Shown here one piece after another: positions 1-8,224 of a stretch of DNA of 64,000 nt. A program made the position numbers and the translations under genes. The notes beneath the pieces are model-generated. The model ran no database searches and was not told the DNA's origin. It saw only the letters and a program-made list of their open reading frames with translations. Location: contig JAEWSH010000084.1 in NCBI GenBank assembly GCA_023398375.1, forward strand, positions 372,001 to 436,000, in the 5' to 3' direction. Source of the stretch: Bacillota bacterium. GTDB taxonomy: Bacteria > Bacillota > Clostridia > Lachnospirales > Lachnospiraceae. Each line of letters opens with the position of its first letter. Position 1 is the stretch's first letter.

Positions 1-64
1 AAGATATAGCCTTAAGGCACAAATATTTAACTCGGTATACTGTATCATGATTGATCTATTACTG

Positions 65-760
65 TCAATACCCGGTCTGTATATTCCCATCACTCCGACG
101 CACAATTTCTCTTTCAATAAACTTCTTTACTTCTATTAATGAATCAAACTTACGATAAAGCAAATTCTTAATTTCTTCTGTCGGCTGCACCTGATCCGGC
201 ACCATAATTGGCAGCATTCCCGCAGCATATGCAGAGCGGATTCCATTTGGTGAATCCTCAATCGCTAAACACCTATCCGGTGCAACACCAATCGCTTTGC
301 ATGCCTTAAGATAGATATCCGGTTCTGGTTTACTGTGTTCGATCGTATCTCCACCTATAATTACCTCAAAATATTTCTCCATATCATGTGCTCGGATATG
401 TTTAAATATATTTTCTGTTCTGGAAGAAGAAGCAAGCCCAATTTTTAAGGAAGTTGTCTGTAAATAAGATAAGATTTCACAGGCTCCTTTCATGACAGGA
501 AGACCATTCTTAGATATTTCTTCATAAAATTTCCCAGCAGTCTTTTCTCTAAATGCAGAATAATCGAATTTTTCTCCAAACATTTTATGAAAAAATATCT
601 TCGTATCATTGAGATTTAATCCAATACACCCCTCCACAGCTATTTGCATTTTTTCTCTTGGAATATTTCTTTCCTCTGCTTCCTGATACCAACAAGTCGT
701 AATAATTCTTTCTGAGTCAAATAATATTCCATCCATATCAAAAATAACTGCTTCAATCAT
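65..760 (-). CDS. HAD-superfamily phosphatase, beta-phosphoglucomutase-like
   Basis: Predicted soluble 231-residue phosphohydrolase or phosphomutase of the HAD superfamily (beta-PGM/phosphonatase-like subgroup); the substrate is not predictable. Motif I is DMDGILFDSE near residue 8, with the nucleophile and general-acid aspartates. The motif II region is ASSS near residue 112. The catalytic lysine is in SKPEPD near residue 143, and motif III is IEDSPNG near residue 167. A helical cap sits between motifs I and II, as usual for this group, and the length is typical. The start is supported by GGAG upstream of the ATG. It reads alone, leftward, with no operon partner visible. Confidence 0.88.
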   Translation of the reverse strand: MIEAVIFDMDGILFDSERIITTCWYQEAEERNIPREKMQIAVEGCIGLNLNDTKIFFHKMFGEKFDYSAFREKTAGKFYEEISKNGLPVMKGACEILSYLQTTSLKIGLASSSRTENIFKHIRAHDMEKYFEVIIGGDTIEHSKPEPDIYLKACKAIGVAPDRCLAIEDSPNGIRSAYAAGMLPIMVPDQVQPTEEIKNLLYRKFDSLIEVKKFIEREIVRRSDGNIQTGY

Positions 761-840
761 ATTAACTATTCTCCACTTCTTTTTGTTAAATTATCCCCAA
801 CAATCCGTTCTTTATCAAGAGTTATGCACAAACTACATAT

Positions 841-1461
841 TTATTGGGCAAACTTTGTCATAATCTTTGGTTCTTGCTCAGGTATGGTGATTCCTGCTTT
901 TTTACCAGCTTCCATACATTGTAACATCCAGACCATATTTCGTCCAAGCATACGCATTGTCTGAAGTCCTTCTTCATCTTTTTTGATGTCTTCCGGAGTA
1001 CTGCCATGTACCATATTCCAATAATTCGAAGATACAATCGGCATATTTCTAATTGTAAAATACTTATTAATCTGATCAAATGTAGCTGTTGTTCCTCCGC
1101 GTCTGGCACTTACAACACAAGCAGCAGGTTTATATGCCAATTTTTTACTCGCATAAAAAAGTCTATCCATACAGCTGGTAATCATACCCGTTGCAGCTGC
1201 ATAATGCACTGGTGTTCCAAAAATAAATCCATCTGCGTGCTCAGCTTTTTCAATTAATAGGTTAACAATATCATCATTAAATACACATTTTCCTATTTTT
1301 CCACATCCACCACAACCGATACAGCCTCTAACTGGTTTTGATCCTAAATGAAATATTTCTGTTTCAATTCCAGATTTTTCCATTTCTCCTTTTACTTCAC
1401 ACAAAGCTGTATAGGTACATCCTTTTTCTTTTGGACTTCCATTTATTAATAATACTTTCAT
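841..1461 (-). CDS. Flavodoxin-fold, iron-sulfur flavoprotein-like oxidoreductase
   Basis: Predicted FMN-dependent redox protein of 206 residues from the NADPH-dependent FMN reductase/iron-sulfur flavoprotein family. The N-terminal strand-loop LLINGSPKEKG is the phosphate-binding loop for FMN. A compact cysteine cluster at residues 47, 50, 53 and 59 (RGCIGCGGCGKIGKC) is the type that binds a 4Fe-4S cluster in archaeal and clostridial iron-sulfur flavoproteins. GTPVHYAAATGMITSCMDRLFY is the usual flavin-site region. Physiological partners are unknown; roles in electron transfer or oxygen detoxification are known for the family. The start has AGAGG upstream. Cluster binding is inferred from cysteine spacing only. 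Confidence 0.85.
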   Translation of the reverse strand: MKVLLINGSPKEKGCTYTALCEVKGEMEKSGIETEIFHLGSKPVRGCIGCGGCGKIGKCVFNDDIVNLLIEKAEHADGFIFGTPVHYAAATGMITSCMDRLFYASKKLAYKPAACVVSARRGGTTATFDQINKYFTIRNMPIVSSNYWNMVHGSTPEDIKKDEEGLQTMRMLGRNMVWMLQCMEAGKKAGITIPEQEPKIMTKFAQ

Positions 1462-1516
1462 TCATTACCTCTTTATACTTTCTGAAATATTTTCATAATC
1501 TGACAACGTATATTCT

Positions 1517-3595
1517 TTATAGGTTGAACTTTCCTACAACATTACTTAACTCTGATGCAATATCTTGTTGCTCATTTGACATTATTGATACTTCATCAAC
1601 GACTTTTGATACTTCATTTACAGATTCCATTGTCTTGCTGCTGTTCTCTGCTGTATTTTGGGCCGATTCTGCGATATTTTGGATGGCTGAACTTACTTCC
1701 CCCATAATTCTTTCAATATCCTCTGACATAATAGATATTTTACCGGACAGTTTTTCAATAGAAGCTGCATCTTCTCCGTATTGCTTTGCTACATCCGTAA
1801 AGTTATAATAATCAGGGGTCACTGTTCCCGCCAAAAATCTTAATAATGACTTTGAGTCCTCTGTCAGTTGATTAAATGCCTCTTGCACTTCTACTATTGT
1901 ATGTTGTATCTCATCTACTGCTTTAGATGTTTCACCAGCTAATTTACCAATCTCACTTGCAACAACTGCAAATCCTCTTCCCTGCTCACCAGCTCTGGCA
2001 GCTTCAATAGAAGCATTTAATGAAAGCAAATTGATTTGATCTGCTATATTAGATATAACGCTTGCTAAAGTTCCAATAGATTCCACAATTTTTGCATTTT
2101 CTATACTCTTGCCTAAACTCGTCTCAAATTCTCCGGAAAGCTCTGCTGCATGAGTAAAGGAGTTTTGACTATCTTCTTCAATTTTAACTGCGCGTTTACG
2201 AATCTCATCAGCTAATTTCTGACTCTTTATTGTTTCTTCCGATAATACATTGACAGAAGATGTTACTTCTTCAACAGAAGCATTTACCTCTTCTGTTGCT
2301 GCACTGGAGGACATCATAGCCTCATTTACTTTTGCCATATAATCTTCAATCTGCACAAATTGATCTAATAACTTTGTAGAGGATGAACTTAATTTATCAC
2401 TGGATACACGAATGGTCTCTGAATGTTTTGAAATATTCTGTATCACATTTCTATTACTTTCATACATATTATTTAATGAATGTCCCATCTGCCCTAATTC
2501 ATCTTGTGATTTTACTTGTAATGAATCAATTGTAAAATCACCTTCTGCTAATAATCCAGCAAATATTTTTACCTTTTTTAAGCTTTTTGAAATAGTTGTA
2601 ACTTCAAACAATACTGCCAGGATAGAACAAATAACTGCCAAAATGCAGATCATCATAAGTTTAAGCATAAGATTTTCAACCGGCTCATTCAATTCTGACT
2701 GAGACATTTCAATAATCAATTTCCAGCCAACACGATCAATCGTATCATAGTACAGATTATATGCTTCCGTTCCTTTTGAATAAGAAGTAATTCCTCTCTC
2801 ATTTTCTATGATTGCATTTCCTGCCGTTGAAAGAGAACCATTCTCATCCTCTGTAATATTAACTTGAGCTTCCGATTTGCTGCTATCTTCACAACTCATG
2901 TAAACACCGGTATCTGTTAACATCATCGCTTTTCCATTTTTTCCGATCTGAATAGACTTAACAATGTCTTGAATAGATGTCAGATCAATATCAACCGTAA
3001 TAACACCAACAAATTTTCCAGCTGTATCGTAAATTGGCATGGAACAGGATGACATACTTAGACCCATGCTCTCATCATAATAGGGTTCTGTAAATACAGG
3101 CTCTGTTTCTCCATTTGCTACATTTTTATAATATTGTTGATTAGGATAATCGTACTCTGCTGTTGCATAATCATATGTTAGTTTAAAATCCCCTCCTTCT
3201 TTATACACATAGGGTCCAACATATTCTTTTTTTGCATCATATGCATAGGGTGCAAACCAAATACCGCATCCTAATACCAGCGGATTATCATTTGCAATTT
3301 TTTTGAGTAATTCTTCATAAGTACTTAATTGCACATAGGAATATGTAAGTCCAACAACTCTTGACAGATCCATGGAACTTTTCTCAACAATGCTTAATTG
3401 TTTTGAAATGCTATTCATCTGAGAATCAAGTTCAGCGTTCATACGATTTGAGACCTGTTCCTGAATAATATTTTGACTGGATTTTGCACTAATTACCGTA
3501 AGGACACCCATGGAAACGATTACTACTGGTAAGATAACTGCTAACATTTTAACACTTATCTTCTTTTCCCTATTTCTTTTCTTATGTTCTTTCAT
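1517..3595 (-). CDS. Methyl-accepting chemotaxis protein with dCache sensor
   Basis: Transmembrane chemoreceptor of 692 residues. An N-terminal membrane helix (about 16-38) follows a basic start. The extracellular part (about 40-300) has dCache_1 features such as GCGIWFAPYAYD and PYYDESMGLSMSSCSMPIYD. A second helix lies at about 305-330, then a HAMP linker and a long coiled-coil signalling domain. The highly conserved hairpin reads ASIEAARAGEQGRGFAVVASE near residue 530, the CheA/CheW contact site. Small organic ligands such as amino acids are common for dCache receptors but cannot be named here. No che genes are nearby, so it is an orphan receptor locus. Confidence 0.93.
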   Translation of the reverse strand: MKEHKKRNREKKISVKMLAVILPVVIVSMGVLTVISAKSSQNIIQEQVSNRMNAELDSQMNSISKQLSIVEKSSMDLSRVVGLTYSYVQLSTYEELLKKIANDNPLVLGCGIWFAPYAYDAKKEYVGPYVYKEGGDFKLTYDYATAEYDYPNQQYYKNVANGETEPVFTEPYYDESMGLSMSSCSMPIYDTAGKFVGVITVDIDLTSIQDIVKSIQIGKNGKAMMLTDTGVYMSCEDSSKSEAQVNITEDENGSLSTAGNAIIENERGITSYSKGTEAYNLYYDTIDRVGWKLIIEMSQSELNEPVENLMLKLMMICILAVICSILAVLFEVTTISKSLKKVKIFAGLLAEGDFTIDSLQVKSQDELGQMGHSLNNMYESNRNVIQNISKHSETIRVSSDKLSSSSTKLLDQFVQIEDYMAKVNEAMMSSSAATEEVNASVEEVTSSVNVLSEETIKSQKLADEIRKRAVKIEEDSQNSFTHAAELSGEFETSLGKSIENAKIVESIGTLASVISNIADQINLLSLNASIEAARAGEQGRGFAVVASEIGKLAGETSKAVDEIQHTIVEVQEAFNQLTEDSKSLLRFLAGTVTPDYYNFTDVAKQYGEDAASIEKLSGKISIMSEDIERIMGEVSSAIQNIAESAQNTAENSSKTMESVNEVSKVVDEVSIMSNEQQDIASELSNVVGKFNL

Positions 3596-3775
3596 AAATA
3601 GTCCTTCTTTCGCTCATTTGTTTAATACTTCCTATAAAGTTTATAAATTTTTAATAATTTAATAATATCATACAAATAGCCTCATAACAATGAATGCAGC
3701 ACACAATCATTGTAAAAATTAAGTTAATATTGTTAATCGTATGTTCAAAATAAAATTATATTTTCTTTTTTATAT

Positions 3776-3804
3776 TTGACAATTATATTACCTTATTGTA
3801 TCAT
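3776..3804 (+). promoter_or_regulatory. Promoter of tRNA-Pro
   Basis: Sigma-A type promoter: TTGACA at 3776-3781, a 17-nt spacer, then TATCAT at 3799-3804, ending 23 bases before the tRNA-Pro gene. Confidence 0.75.
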
Positions 3805-3827
3805 AGTAATGTTCTGAATAATTGTAT

Positions 3828-3901
3828 CGAAGCGTGGCTCAGTTTGGTAGAGCGCTGCGTTCGGGACGCAGAGGTCGTGGGTTCGAATCCCGTCGCTTCG
3901 A
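3828..3901 (+). tRNA. tRNA-Pro(CGG)
   Basis: The 74-nt cloverleaf folds by eye. The acceptor stem CGAAGCG pairs with CGCTTCG, the D arm is GCTC/GAGC, and the anticodon stem CTGCG/CGCAG encloses TTCGGGA with anticodon CGG. The T arm carries TTCGAAT and the discriminator is A; no CCA is encoded. A terminator-like hairpin follows. Its 3' end is the likely integration target of the decayed element to the right. Confidence 0.95.
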
Positions 3902-3911
3902 TTCGTTTGAT

Positions 3912-3952
3912 AAGAACTGGAATCCTTATAAATACTGAGGATTTTGGTTCTT
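3912..3952 (+). terminator. Terminator after tRNA-Pro
   Basis: Inverted repeat AAGAACTGGAATCCT / AGGATTTTGGTTCTT with a short loop, followed by a T-rich run (TTTTATTTTTTT). It fits an intrinsic terminator for the tRNA transcript. Confidence 0.7.
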
Positions 3953-3994
3953 TTATTTTTTTCAATAATCTACATAACACTATAAAATAGGTAT

Positions 3995-4047
3995 GTTACC
4001 CAAAACGTTACCTAAAATCAGATCATATGATTAGAACAAATCAGATG
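3995..4047. repeat. Copy A of a repeat containing the integrase 3' end
   Basis: A 53-nt segment covering the integrase stop codon and the bases beyond it, including two TTACC motifs about 14 nt apart. A diverged copy lies in the same orientation at 8060-8111. The shared distal block TTAGAACAAATCAGATG encodes the last integrase residues SDLF and the stop on the minus strand. Confidence 0.7.
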
Positions 4048-4315
4048 AAGCTTTCGAAATTACGCTTAGATCATTGTCACTTGTATTAAGGCGTTGACGA
4101 TGAAAATATGCATAAATATTCAAGGTTGTTTGCGTATCCGTATGTCCCAGCCAGTATTGCAATTTCTTTATATCCCAGCCCTTATTGATTAACATAGATG
4201 CACAGCTGTGCCGCAACTTATGAAGCGTAATTTTTGGTCTGCCAAAGGCTTTCGTCGCTTTATGAAATAATCCAGAAATATAATTTGGATCATATAGCGT
4301 TCCATTTTCCCAGGT
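4031..4315 (-). pseudogene. Tyrosine recombinase (integrase), C-terminal remnant
   Basis: Only the C-terminal part of a tyrosine site-specific recombinase remains. The readable frame begins around TWENGTLYDPNYIS. It continues through the catalytic-domain motif KLRHSCASMLINKGW, with the HxxR arginine and histidine, then LGHTDTQTTLNIYAYFHR, with the second His and the nucleophile Tyr. It ends in SDLF. About two thirds of a normal 370-400-residue integrase, including the arm- and core-binding domains, is missing. At its upstream edge the frame passes directly into a mobC remnant, so a deletion joined the two genes. It probably once catalysed insertion at the adjacent tRNA-Pro. It is inactive as it stands. 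Confidence 0.85.
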
Positions 4316-4512
4316 AAATCTTTCTTATCTGTTCTGTCAGCTCCTTCACATCTGTATAGTCAATATTTATAATAAATACGTCTATGGCCATTTTACGAAT
4401 ATATTTTCCAGTCTGTTTATATCCACTTGCAGCCATTCTTTCCTGAATCATTTTCTTTTCTTCTTGCGTTGTCCACACCACTATATGGCATGGTCTCTTT
4501 CTGTATTTTCAG
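4308..4512 (-). pseudogene. MobC-like relaxosome protein, N-terminal remnant
   Basis: The reading frame KYRKRPCHIVVWTTQEEKK continues with MAASGYKQTGKYIRKMAID. This matches the N-terminal half of MobC-type relaxosome accessory proteins of mobilizable elements (pattern KRP..I..WVTEEEK...I..KM...G....G.YLRKMAIDG). A stop lies just upstream of KYRKRP, so the native start is lost unless a GTG is used. The C-terminal half, with the usual LN.IA.. segment, is replaced after about ELTEQIRKI by the integrase remnant read in another frame. It indicates that the ancestral element could be mobilized by conjugation. Confidence 0.7.
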
Positions 4513-4552
4513 ATTAAAATATATAAAAAAATAAGTATCTGTTTCCAAATAC

Positions 4553-5332
4553 TTATCTTTCTTCTCTTGTAATACTTTCAATTGTTTTATCCGGGTTTTT
4601 ACGTTTTACTTTTTCCTTATTGACTTCCAGCTTTGCAGAAATGGATTTATCCATCACCTTGAACTGGTCTATTCGTTCCATTTCTTTCACTTCAAGTTCT
4701 TTAAAATAATGTGCCAAGCTCTTTATATCCATCTGGGCTATCATTTTAAAGTACTCGCTGCGCTCTTCTTTTGGAATTACAATTGGAGGCATATTGTTCT
4801 TTAACAATTCATAGTTAATTAATAACCGCCCTGTTCTTCCATTTCCGTCCTCAAAAGGATGTATTCTTTCAAAGTGTATATGATTTTCTGCAATCTTGGT
4901 AAATATATCTTCATAAGCCGTATGGTTATAGTTGTGTACATAGTACATCATTTTTTGTGGAAGCTCTGCAGGTGCTGGTGGTATATGTTCTGCTCCCTTT
5001 ATGAATTCCGGTACCTTCCTATACCCATCAATTTCAGCTATATTTTTATTTATAATAATACCTATATCTTTAATTAACTTTTCTGTTAAATTCTCATCTA
5101 ACGAATCCAGTACATGACTGATAGCATATTTATGATTGATGGCTTCCTATATTTCTCGTGGCTTTGCAGATACACTAAATTCATTATTATTAAAAATAAT
5201 TGCATATGTCTCTGCATAAGAAAGCGTATTCCCTTCTATACCATTAGAATGATAGGTACTGCGATTTTCCTATTTTATTCTATCTATAATAATTTGCATG
5301 AAATGCACGACAGATCTCTGGAATATTTTCAT
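4553..5332 (-). pseudogene. Fic-domain protein, broken by two stop codons
   Basis: Fic-family AMP-transferase-like gene, now split. The intact distal part (4553-4951 and in-frame sequence above it) carries the core motif HPFEDGNGRTGR, with catalytic His and the anion-binding loop. Upstream, the same frame reads YHSNGIEGNTLSYAETYAII, an Fic_N motif. It then continues through EAINHKYAISHVLDSLDENLTEK and IDGYRKVPEFIKGAEHIPPAP. Amber codons at 5270-5272 and 5147-5149 interrupt it. Such proteins adenylylate hydroxyl side chains of targets and some act as toxins. The usual N-terminus is eroded. A shorter product from the ATG at 4951 would keep the active-site loop but lack the N-terminal Fic domain. 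Confidence 0.85.
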
Positions 5333-5766
5333 TGCAAATTTGGAACAAATTTTATATCAATTCTTTGTGAATCGTTTCCTCCTGCTGTTGTAACTGCAAT
5401 TACATCGCCATTCTTAACTGGATACATTCCAAATGCAAAGCGTATACCATCGATTTCTGTAGAATTAACTTGTGAATTACTAACAACAATTCCATTAATT
5501 AATAAGTTTGCTGTAAAATACCCGTTTGAATTAAAAGTATCACAAGAGCTAAATCCATAAATATACCCATTTTTAGTAATGGTATACGAACTACTTGTAT
5601 CCAGAACTGTTGTACCATTTGAATAATCTGGATAATGTGTAGTGCCCTCATCTATGTTGTCTATCTTATCAGCTAACGTTTTAAAATCTTCAGAATCAAA
5701 CAATACCTCCTCACTTGATGTTAGGATTCTTCCCTTACTATTAATTGTAACCAATTCTTTCTTCAT
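5329..5766 (-). CDS. Hypothetical phage-appendage-like protein
   Basis: A 145-residue protein without a confident family. The N-terminus (MKKELVTINSKGRILTSSEEVLFDSEDF) resembles short attachment segments of phage tail or baseplate proteins. The rest is rich in Gly, Ser, Thr and Asn with alternating hydrophobics (SYTITKNGYIYGFSS, FTANLLINGIVVSNS, NGDVIAVTTAGGN), suggesting a beta-sandwich like the globular heads of tail-fibre proteins. There is no signal peptide or membrane helix. A purine-rich ribosome-binding site precedes the ATG. It sits 3' of the collagen-like gene on the same strand, so the two may form a leftover prophage appendage pair. Confidence 0.5.
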   Translation of the reverse strand: MKKELVTINSKGRILTSSEEVLFDSEDFKTLADKIDNIDEGTTHYPDYSNGTTVLDTSSSYTITKNGYIYGFSSCDTFNSNGYFTANLLINGIVVSNSQVNSTEIDGIRFAFGMYPVKNGDVIAVTTAGGNDSQRIDIKFVPNLQ

Positions 5767-5932
5767 AATTATTACTTCCTTTCAATTTTGTCTAATACAA
5801 TATTTAATTTATATCATCTTAAAATCATTATAATGTTGCATATGTTGTATACATTGCGACTTCAATTATTGATTATTTAATTACATAATCAGTTATGGTA
5901 ACCAGATTTAAGTTTGCTTTTTGCTATGCATT

Positions 5933-6601
5933 TTAAATTATTTTAATTAAACCACCGCTAAAAGTGCAACCGTTTGATAATTGAGAAGCCGCGCCACTGT
6001 AAACATACATTTTAACCGTATCATTTGTTGATAATTTTACATCACAACTTGCATTTACATACTTATTACTTGTGATAATTTCATCGATTAAATATGAGGT
6101 AGTTGTATCGTTTATTTTTATAAAAACAGCAATTCTCGTATTTGCCGTAATAACGGAACTTGCTCTAATTTTAAAAGAATAAACTCCACTATACGGAGCG
6201 GTAAAGGTATTTAGTGAAAAACTTCCATCGTTCCAATTTGGTATATTAAAATTTAATAATGTATCTCCAACTGGTAAAGATATATCAGCACTTTGTGATA
6301 CCGAAAATCCACAACCGATTTTATTTAAGCTCTGGTTGATTGTATCCACCTCATTGCTTAATCGTTCCAATTCGCTGGTATCTGCATCGGTTCCCTTTTC
6401 ACCTTTTTCACCCTGGATACCTTGAATTCCTTGCTCACCCTTTTCGCCTTTTTCGCCTTGTGGACCTTGTGCGCCTGTCTCACCTTTGGCAGCTACGCCA
6501 GTATCTTTGTTGCCCACAAACCAGTTACCATTTGTTCTAATATTAGGAGTTGGAATCACTCCACTTGCACTTAAATTTACTACTTCAAATCCTTCTTCCA
6601 T
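5933..6601 (-). CDS. Collagen-like repeat protein with C1q-like head
   Basis: About 222 residues from the ATG preceded by AAAGAAAGGAAATAAAATTA; a frame extension upstream to 6643 is less likely. After an N-terminal segment (VVNLSASGVIPTPNIRTNGNWFVG) come about eleven Gly-X-Y triplets (GETGAQGPQGEKGEKGEQG and on), then a short heptad stretch (LERLSNEVDTINQSLNKIG). The C-terminal head of about 125 residues has FTAPYSGVYSFKIRA and ends FSGGLIKII, as in C1q/TNF-like trimeric domains. Proteins of this layout occur in phage tail fibres and on spore or cell surfaces. No secretion signal is present, and the phage-like neighbours favour an appendage origin. Confidence 0.75.
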   Translation of the reverse strand: MEEGFEVVNLSASGVIPTPNIRTNGNWFVGNKDTGVAAKGETGAQGPQGEKGEKGEQGIQGIQGEKGEKGTDADTSELERLSNEVDTINQSLNKIGCGFSVSQSADISLPVGDTLLNFNIPNWNDGSFSLNTFTAPYSGVYSFKIRASSVITANTRIAVFIKINDTTTSYLIDEIITSNKYVNASCDVKLSTNDTVKMYVYSGAASQLSNGCTFSGGLIKII

Positions 6602-6883
6602 TAATTTTATTTCCTTTCTTTTTTTAGATTGCACAGAAAACATTCTTTTATTTTTGATTGGGCTGAAAGCAATCCATTCATATATATTTTCACTTGGCCA
6701 AAAACGGATGTATCTTATCAGTTATTTGTATTACTGAATTATTTCCGTGCTATATATGCTATTATACTGATAATATTCAGTTTGTCAATAGTCTTGCTGA
6801 AATGTTTCTGCATATTTTATTAATACTATAGAAACCGATTTAGGAATAACAAAAGGTGCCCCTTTTGGACTCTAAAAGTGAAT

Positions 6884-7182
6884 AAACAAAAGTTTAAATG
6901 CGGTTTTTCAATCAGTCAGTGATGAGAAAAAGCAGGTAGCATCTGCCATTACTGACAAAGGAGTCTCAACAGAATCAGATGCTACTTTTCAAGTAATGCA
7001 TAATAACATTTTGGCACTTGCTATGCAACAATATAATACAGGATATCCGGATAGATTAGCGGCAATTGAAATGCCAGTGTTACGTATGAAAAATATTATC
7101 ATACGGGAAGCCCAACAACCGGTGGTAGTGGTTATACTATTCCAATCTATCATAATATGTTGCAGGCATTTGTTATTATAAG
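6884..7182 (+). pseudogene. Phage tail-fibre protein remnant
   Basis: The plus-strand frame without a proper start reads KSLNAVFQSVSDEKKQVAS and then AITDKGVSTESDATFQVMHN. This resembles the SDGK..VA.AIT.KGV.T...ATF..MA.NI module near the C-terminus of many phage tail-fibre and tail-tip proteins. Near 7110 the homologous frame shifts: SPTTGGSGYTIPIYHNML is read in another frame, matching the Gly-rich end such proteins often have. It lacks a start, an upstream body and a consistent frame, so it is a fossil. Confidence 0.55.
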
Positions 7183-7560
7183 TATATTATACTGAAAGTA
7201 GAGTAATTAGATTAGCGTTTAATGAGCATTTAGCAATGACGTAATCATTTGTTATAAAAGCTATAATTGGTAAGCCATATACCTTAGTATGGCATGTGCA
7301 ACTGACATATATATCTAATTAATAACATATATATCTAATTAATAACATATAATATTAGTATTATCGTTTTCTTTTACGTTGCATTTATATGAAATTTTTT
7401 ATGAATATTTTGCAACCCATTTCGTCTTGCTATTATGATCATATCCTTTATGTACTGGTGTATTCAATATGGACCTCACTACAGCGATTGATAAGAAACC
7501 AATTTTTAAGTCTTCAAACAAGTTTCTATAAAAAAAGAGATTATTAATAACGACCCTCAA
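7183..7560. other. Gene-poor stretch with a short tandem repeat
   Basis: No open frame with a ribosome-binding site or recognisable motif. It contains the 20-bp tandem repeat listed separately and otherwise AT-rich sequence of no clear function. It fits decayed mobile DNA. Confidence 0.5.
7305..7351. repeat. 20-bp tandem repeat, two and a partial copy
   Basis: The unit ACATATATATCTAATTAATA occurs at 7305-7324 and again at 7325-7344, followed by the partial third copy ACATATA. The perfect match of the two units suggests recent slippage duplication. Confidence 0.9.
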
Positions 7561-7752
7561 TTGACTACTTCCGAAAGGCAAGAAATGATTGAAGTAATTC
7601 CCGATATCATCAGGGAAACTCCCCGCTCAAATGAAGCTGTCGATAAATTTAAAAAATTGCTAAAAAAAGCTGCAAAGGCTACCGTATCCGCATTGCGGGA
7701 TTTGCTGGTTGACATTGCAGCAGAAGCAATTAAGCGAACGCTTTGCCCATAA
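7561..7752 (+). CDS. Small helical hypothetical protein, perhaps a fragment
   Basis: A 63-residue frame. The composition is helical and charged: SNEAVDKFKKLLKKAAKATV, then ALRDLLVDIAAEAIKRTL. This looks like the conserved C-terminal end of a longer cytoplasmic protein, since the frame also reads upstream (KKEIINNDPQL) to a stop near 7510 without a good start. A weak GAAAGG precedes an internal ATG. I do not recognise the family. Given the decayed surroundings it may be a C-terminal remnant, not a working gene. Confidence 0.35.
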   Translation: MTTSERQEMIEVIPDIIRETPRSNEAVDKFKKLLKKAAKATVSALRDLLVDIAAEAIKRTLCP

Positions 7753-8224
7753 AAAAATAGGCATATAATCATGATGTTTTGTAATAGAATCATGAAATTG
7801 GATTTTTTCTTTTTTTAGAGCTATGTTTTATCCAGCTTTAGTTAAAAATCTAAATGTCTATTCTTTTTCATACATCAAAAATATCATAGCGTATTCTTTT
7901 ATAATTTAAAACTTGTCGTAAAACGTCGTTATTTTTTTATCTAACGAAAATTCTTCTTGTATTTACAATTCTTTTACGATATTCATTAACCTCCTACCGT
8001 GACAAATGAACAAATTTTAAAATCTAAACTAATTATATATGAACAGTCTTATATCTGCCGTTACCTAAAGCGTTATTTAAAATCACTAAATGAATTAGAA
8101 CAAATCAGATGTGTTGATTATCTTTATTAAGAAGTTTATAATAAACCAAATTAATATTACAAATTTTTGATATAATTTCAATTCGTTAACTAGAATTTCT
8201 TTTTTTAGTCGGAGGTAATACAAT
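7753..8224. other. Gene-poor stretch holding the second integrase 3'-end copy
   Basis: No gene is seen. The segment contains repeat copy B (8060-8111) and, near 8169, a TATAAT-like box that may serve the TraX-like gene starting at 8225. Its right part probably marks the end of the decayed element. Confidence 0.5.
8060..8111. repeat. Copy B of the integrase 3'-end repeat
   Basis: A 52-nt diverged copy, in the same orientation, of 3995-4047. It shares GTTACC, CGTTA, TAAAATCA and the block TTAGAACAAATCAGATG. On the minus strand this again reads SDLF-stop, the end of an integrase whose body is gone. Confidence 0.7.

Noticed and set aside
1338..1808. A 156-codon plus-strand frame across the flavoprotein/chemoreceptor boundary
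   Set aside because: It lies antisense to two well-supported genes, is rich in Leu, Ile and Ser as expected of a reversed reading, and has no ribosome-binding site or known motif.
5114..5560. A 148-codon plus-strand frame across the Fic pseudogene and the 145-residue phage-like gene
   Set aside because: It is antisense to recognisable Fic sequence and to a minus-strand gene with a good start; no motif of its own.
6844..6866. AAAAGG/CCTTTT inverted repeat as a terminator
   Set aside because: The stem is short and has no T-run on either side, so it was not called.
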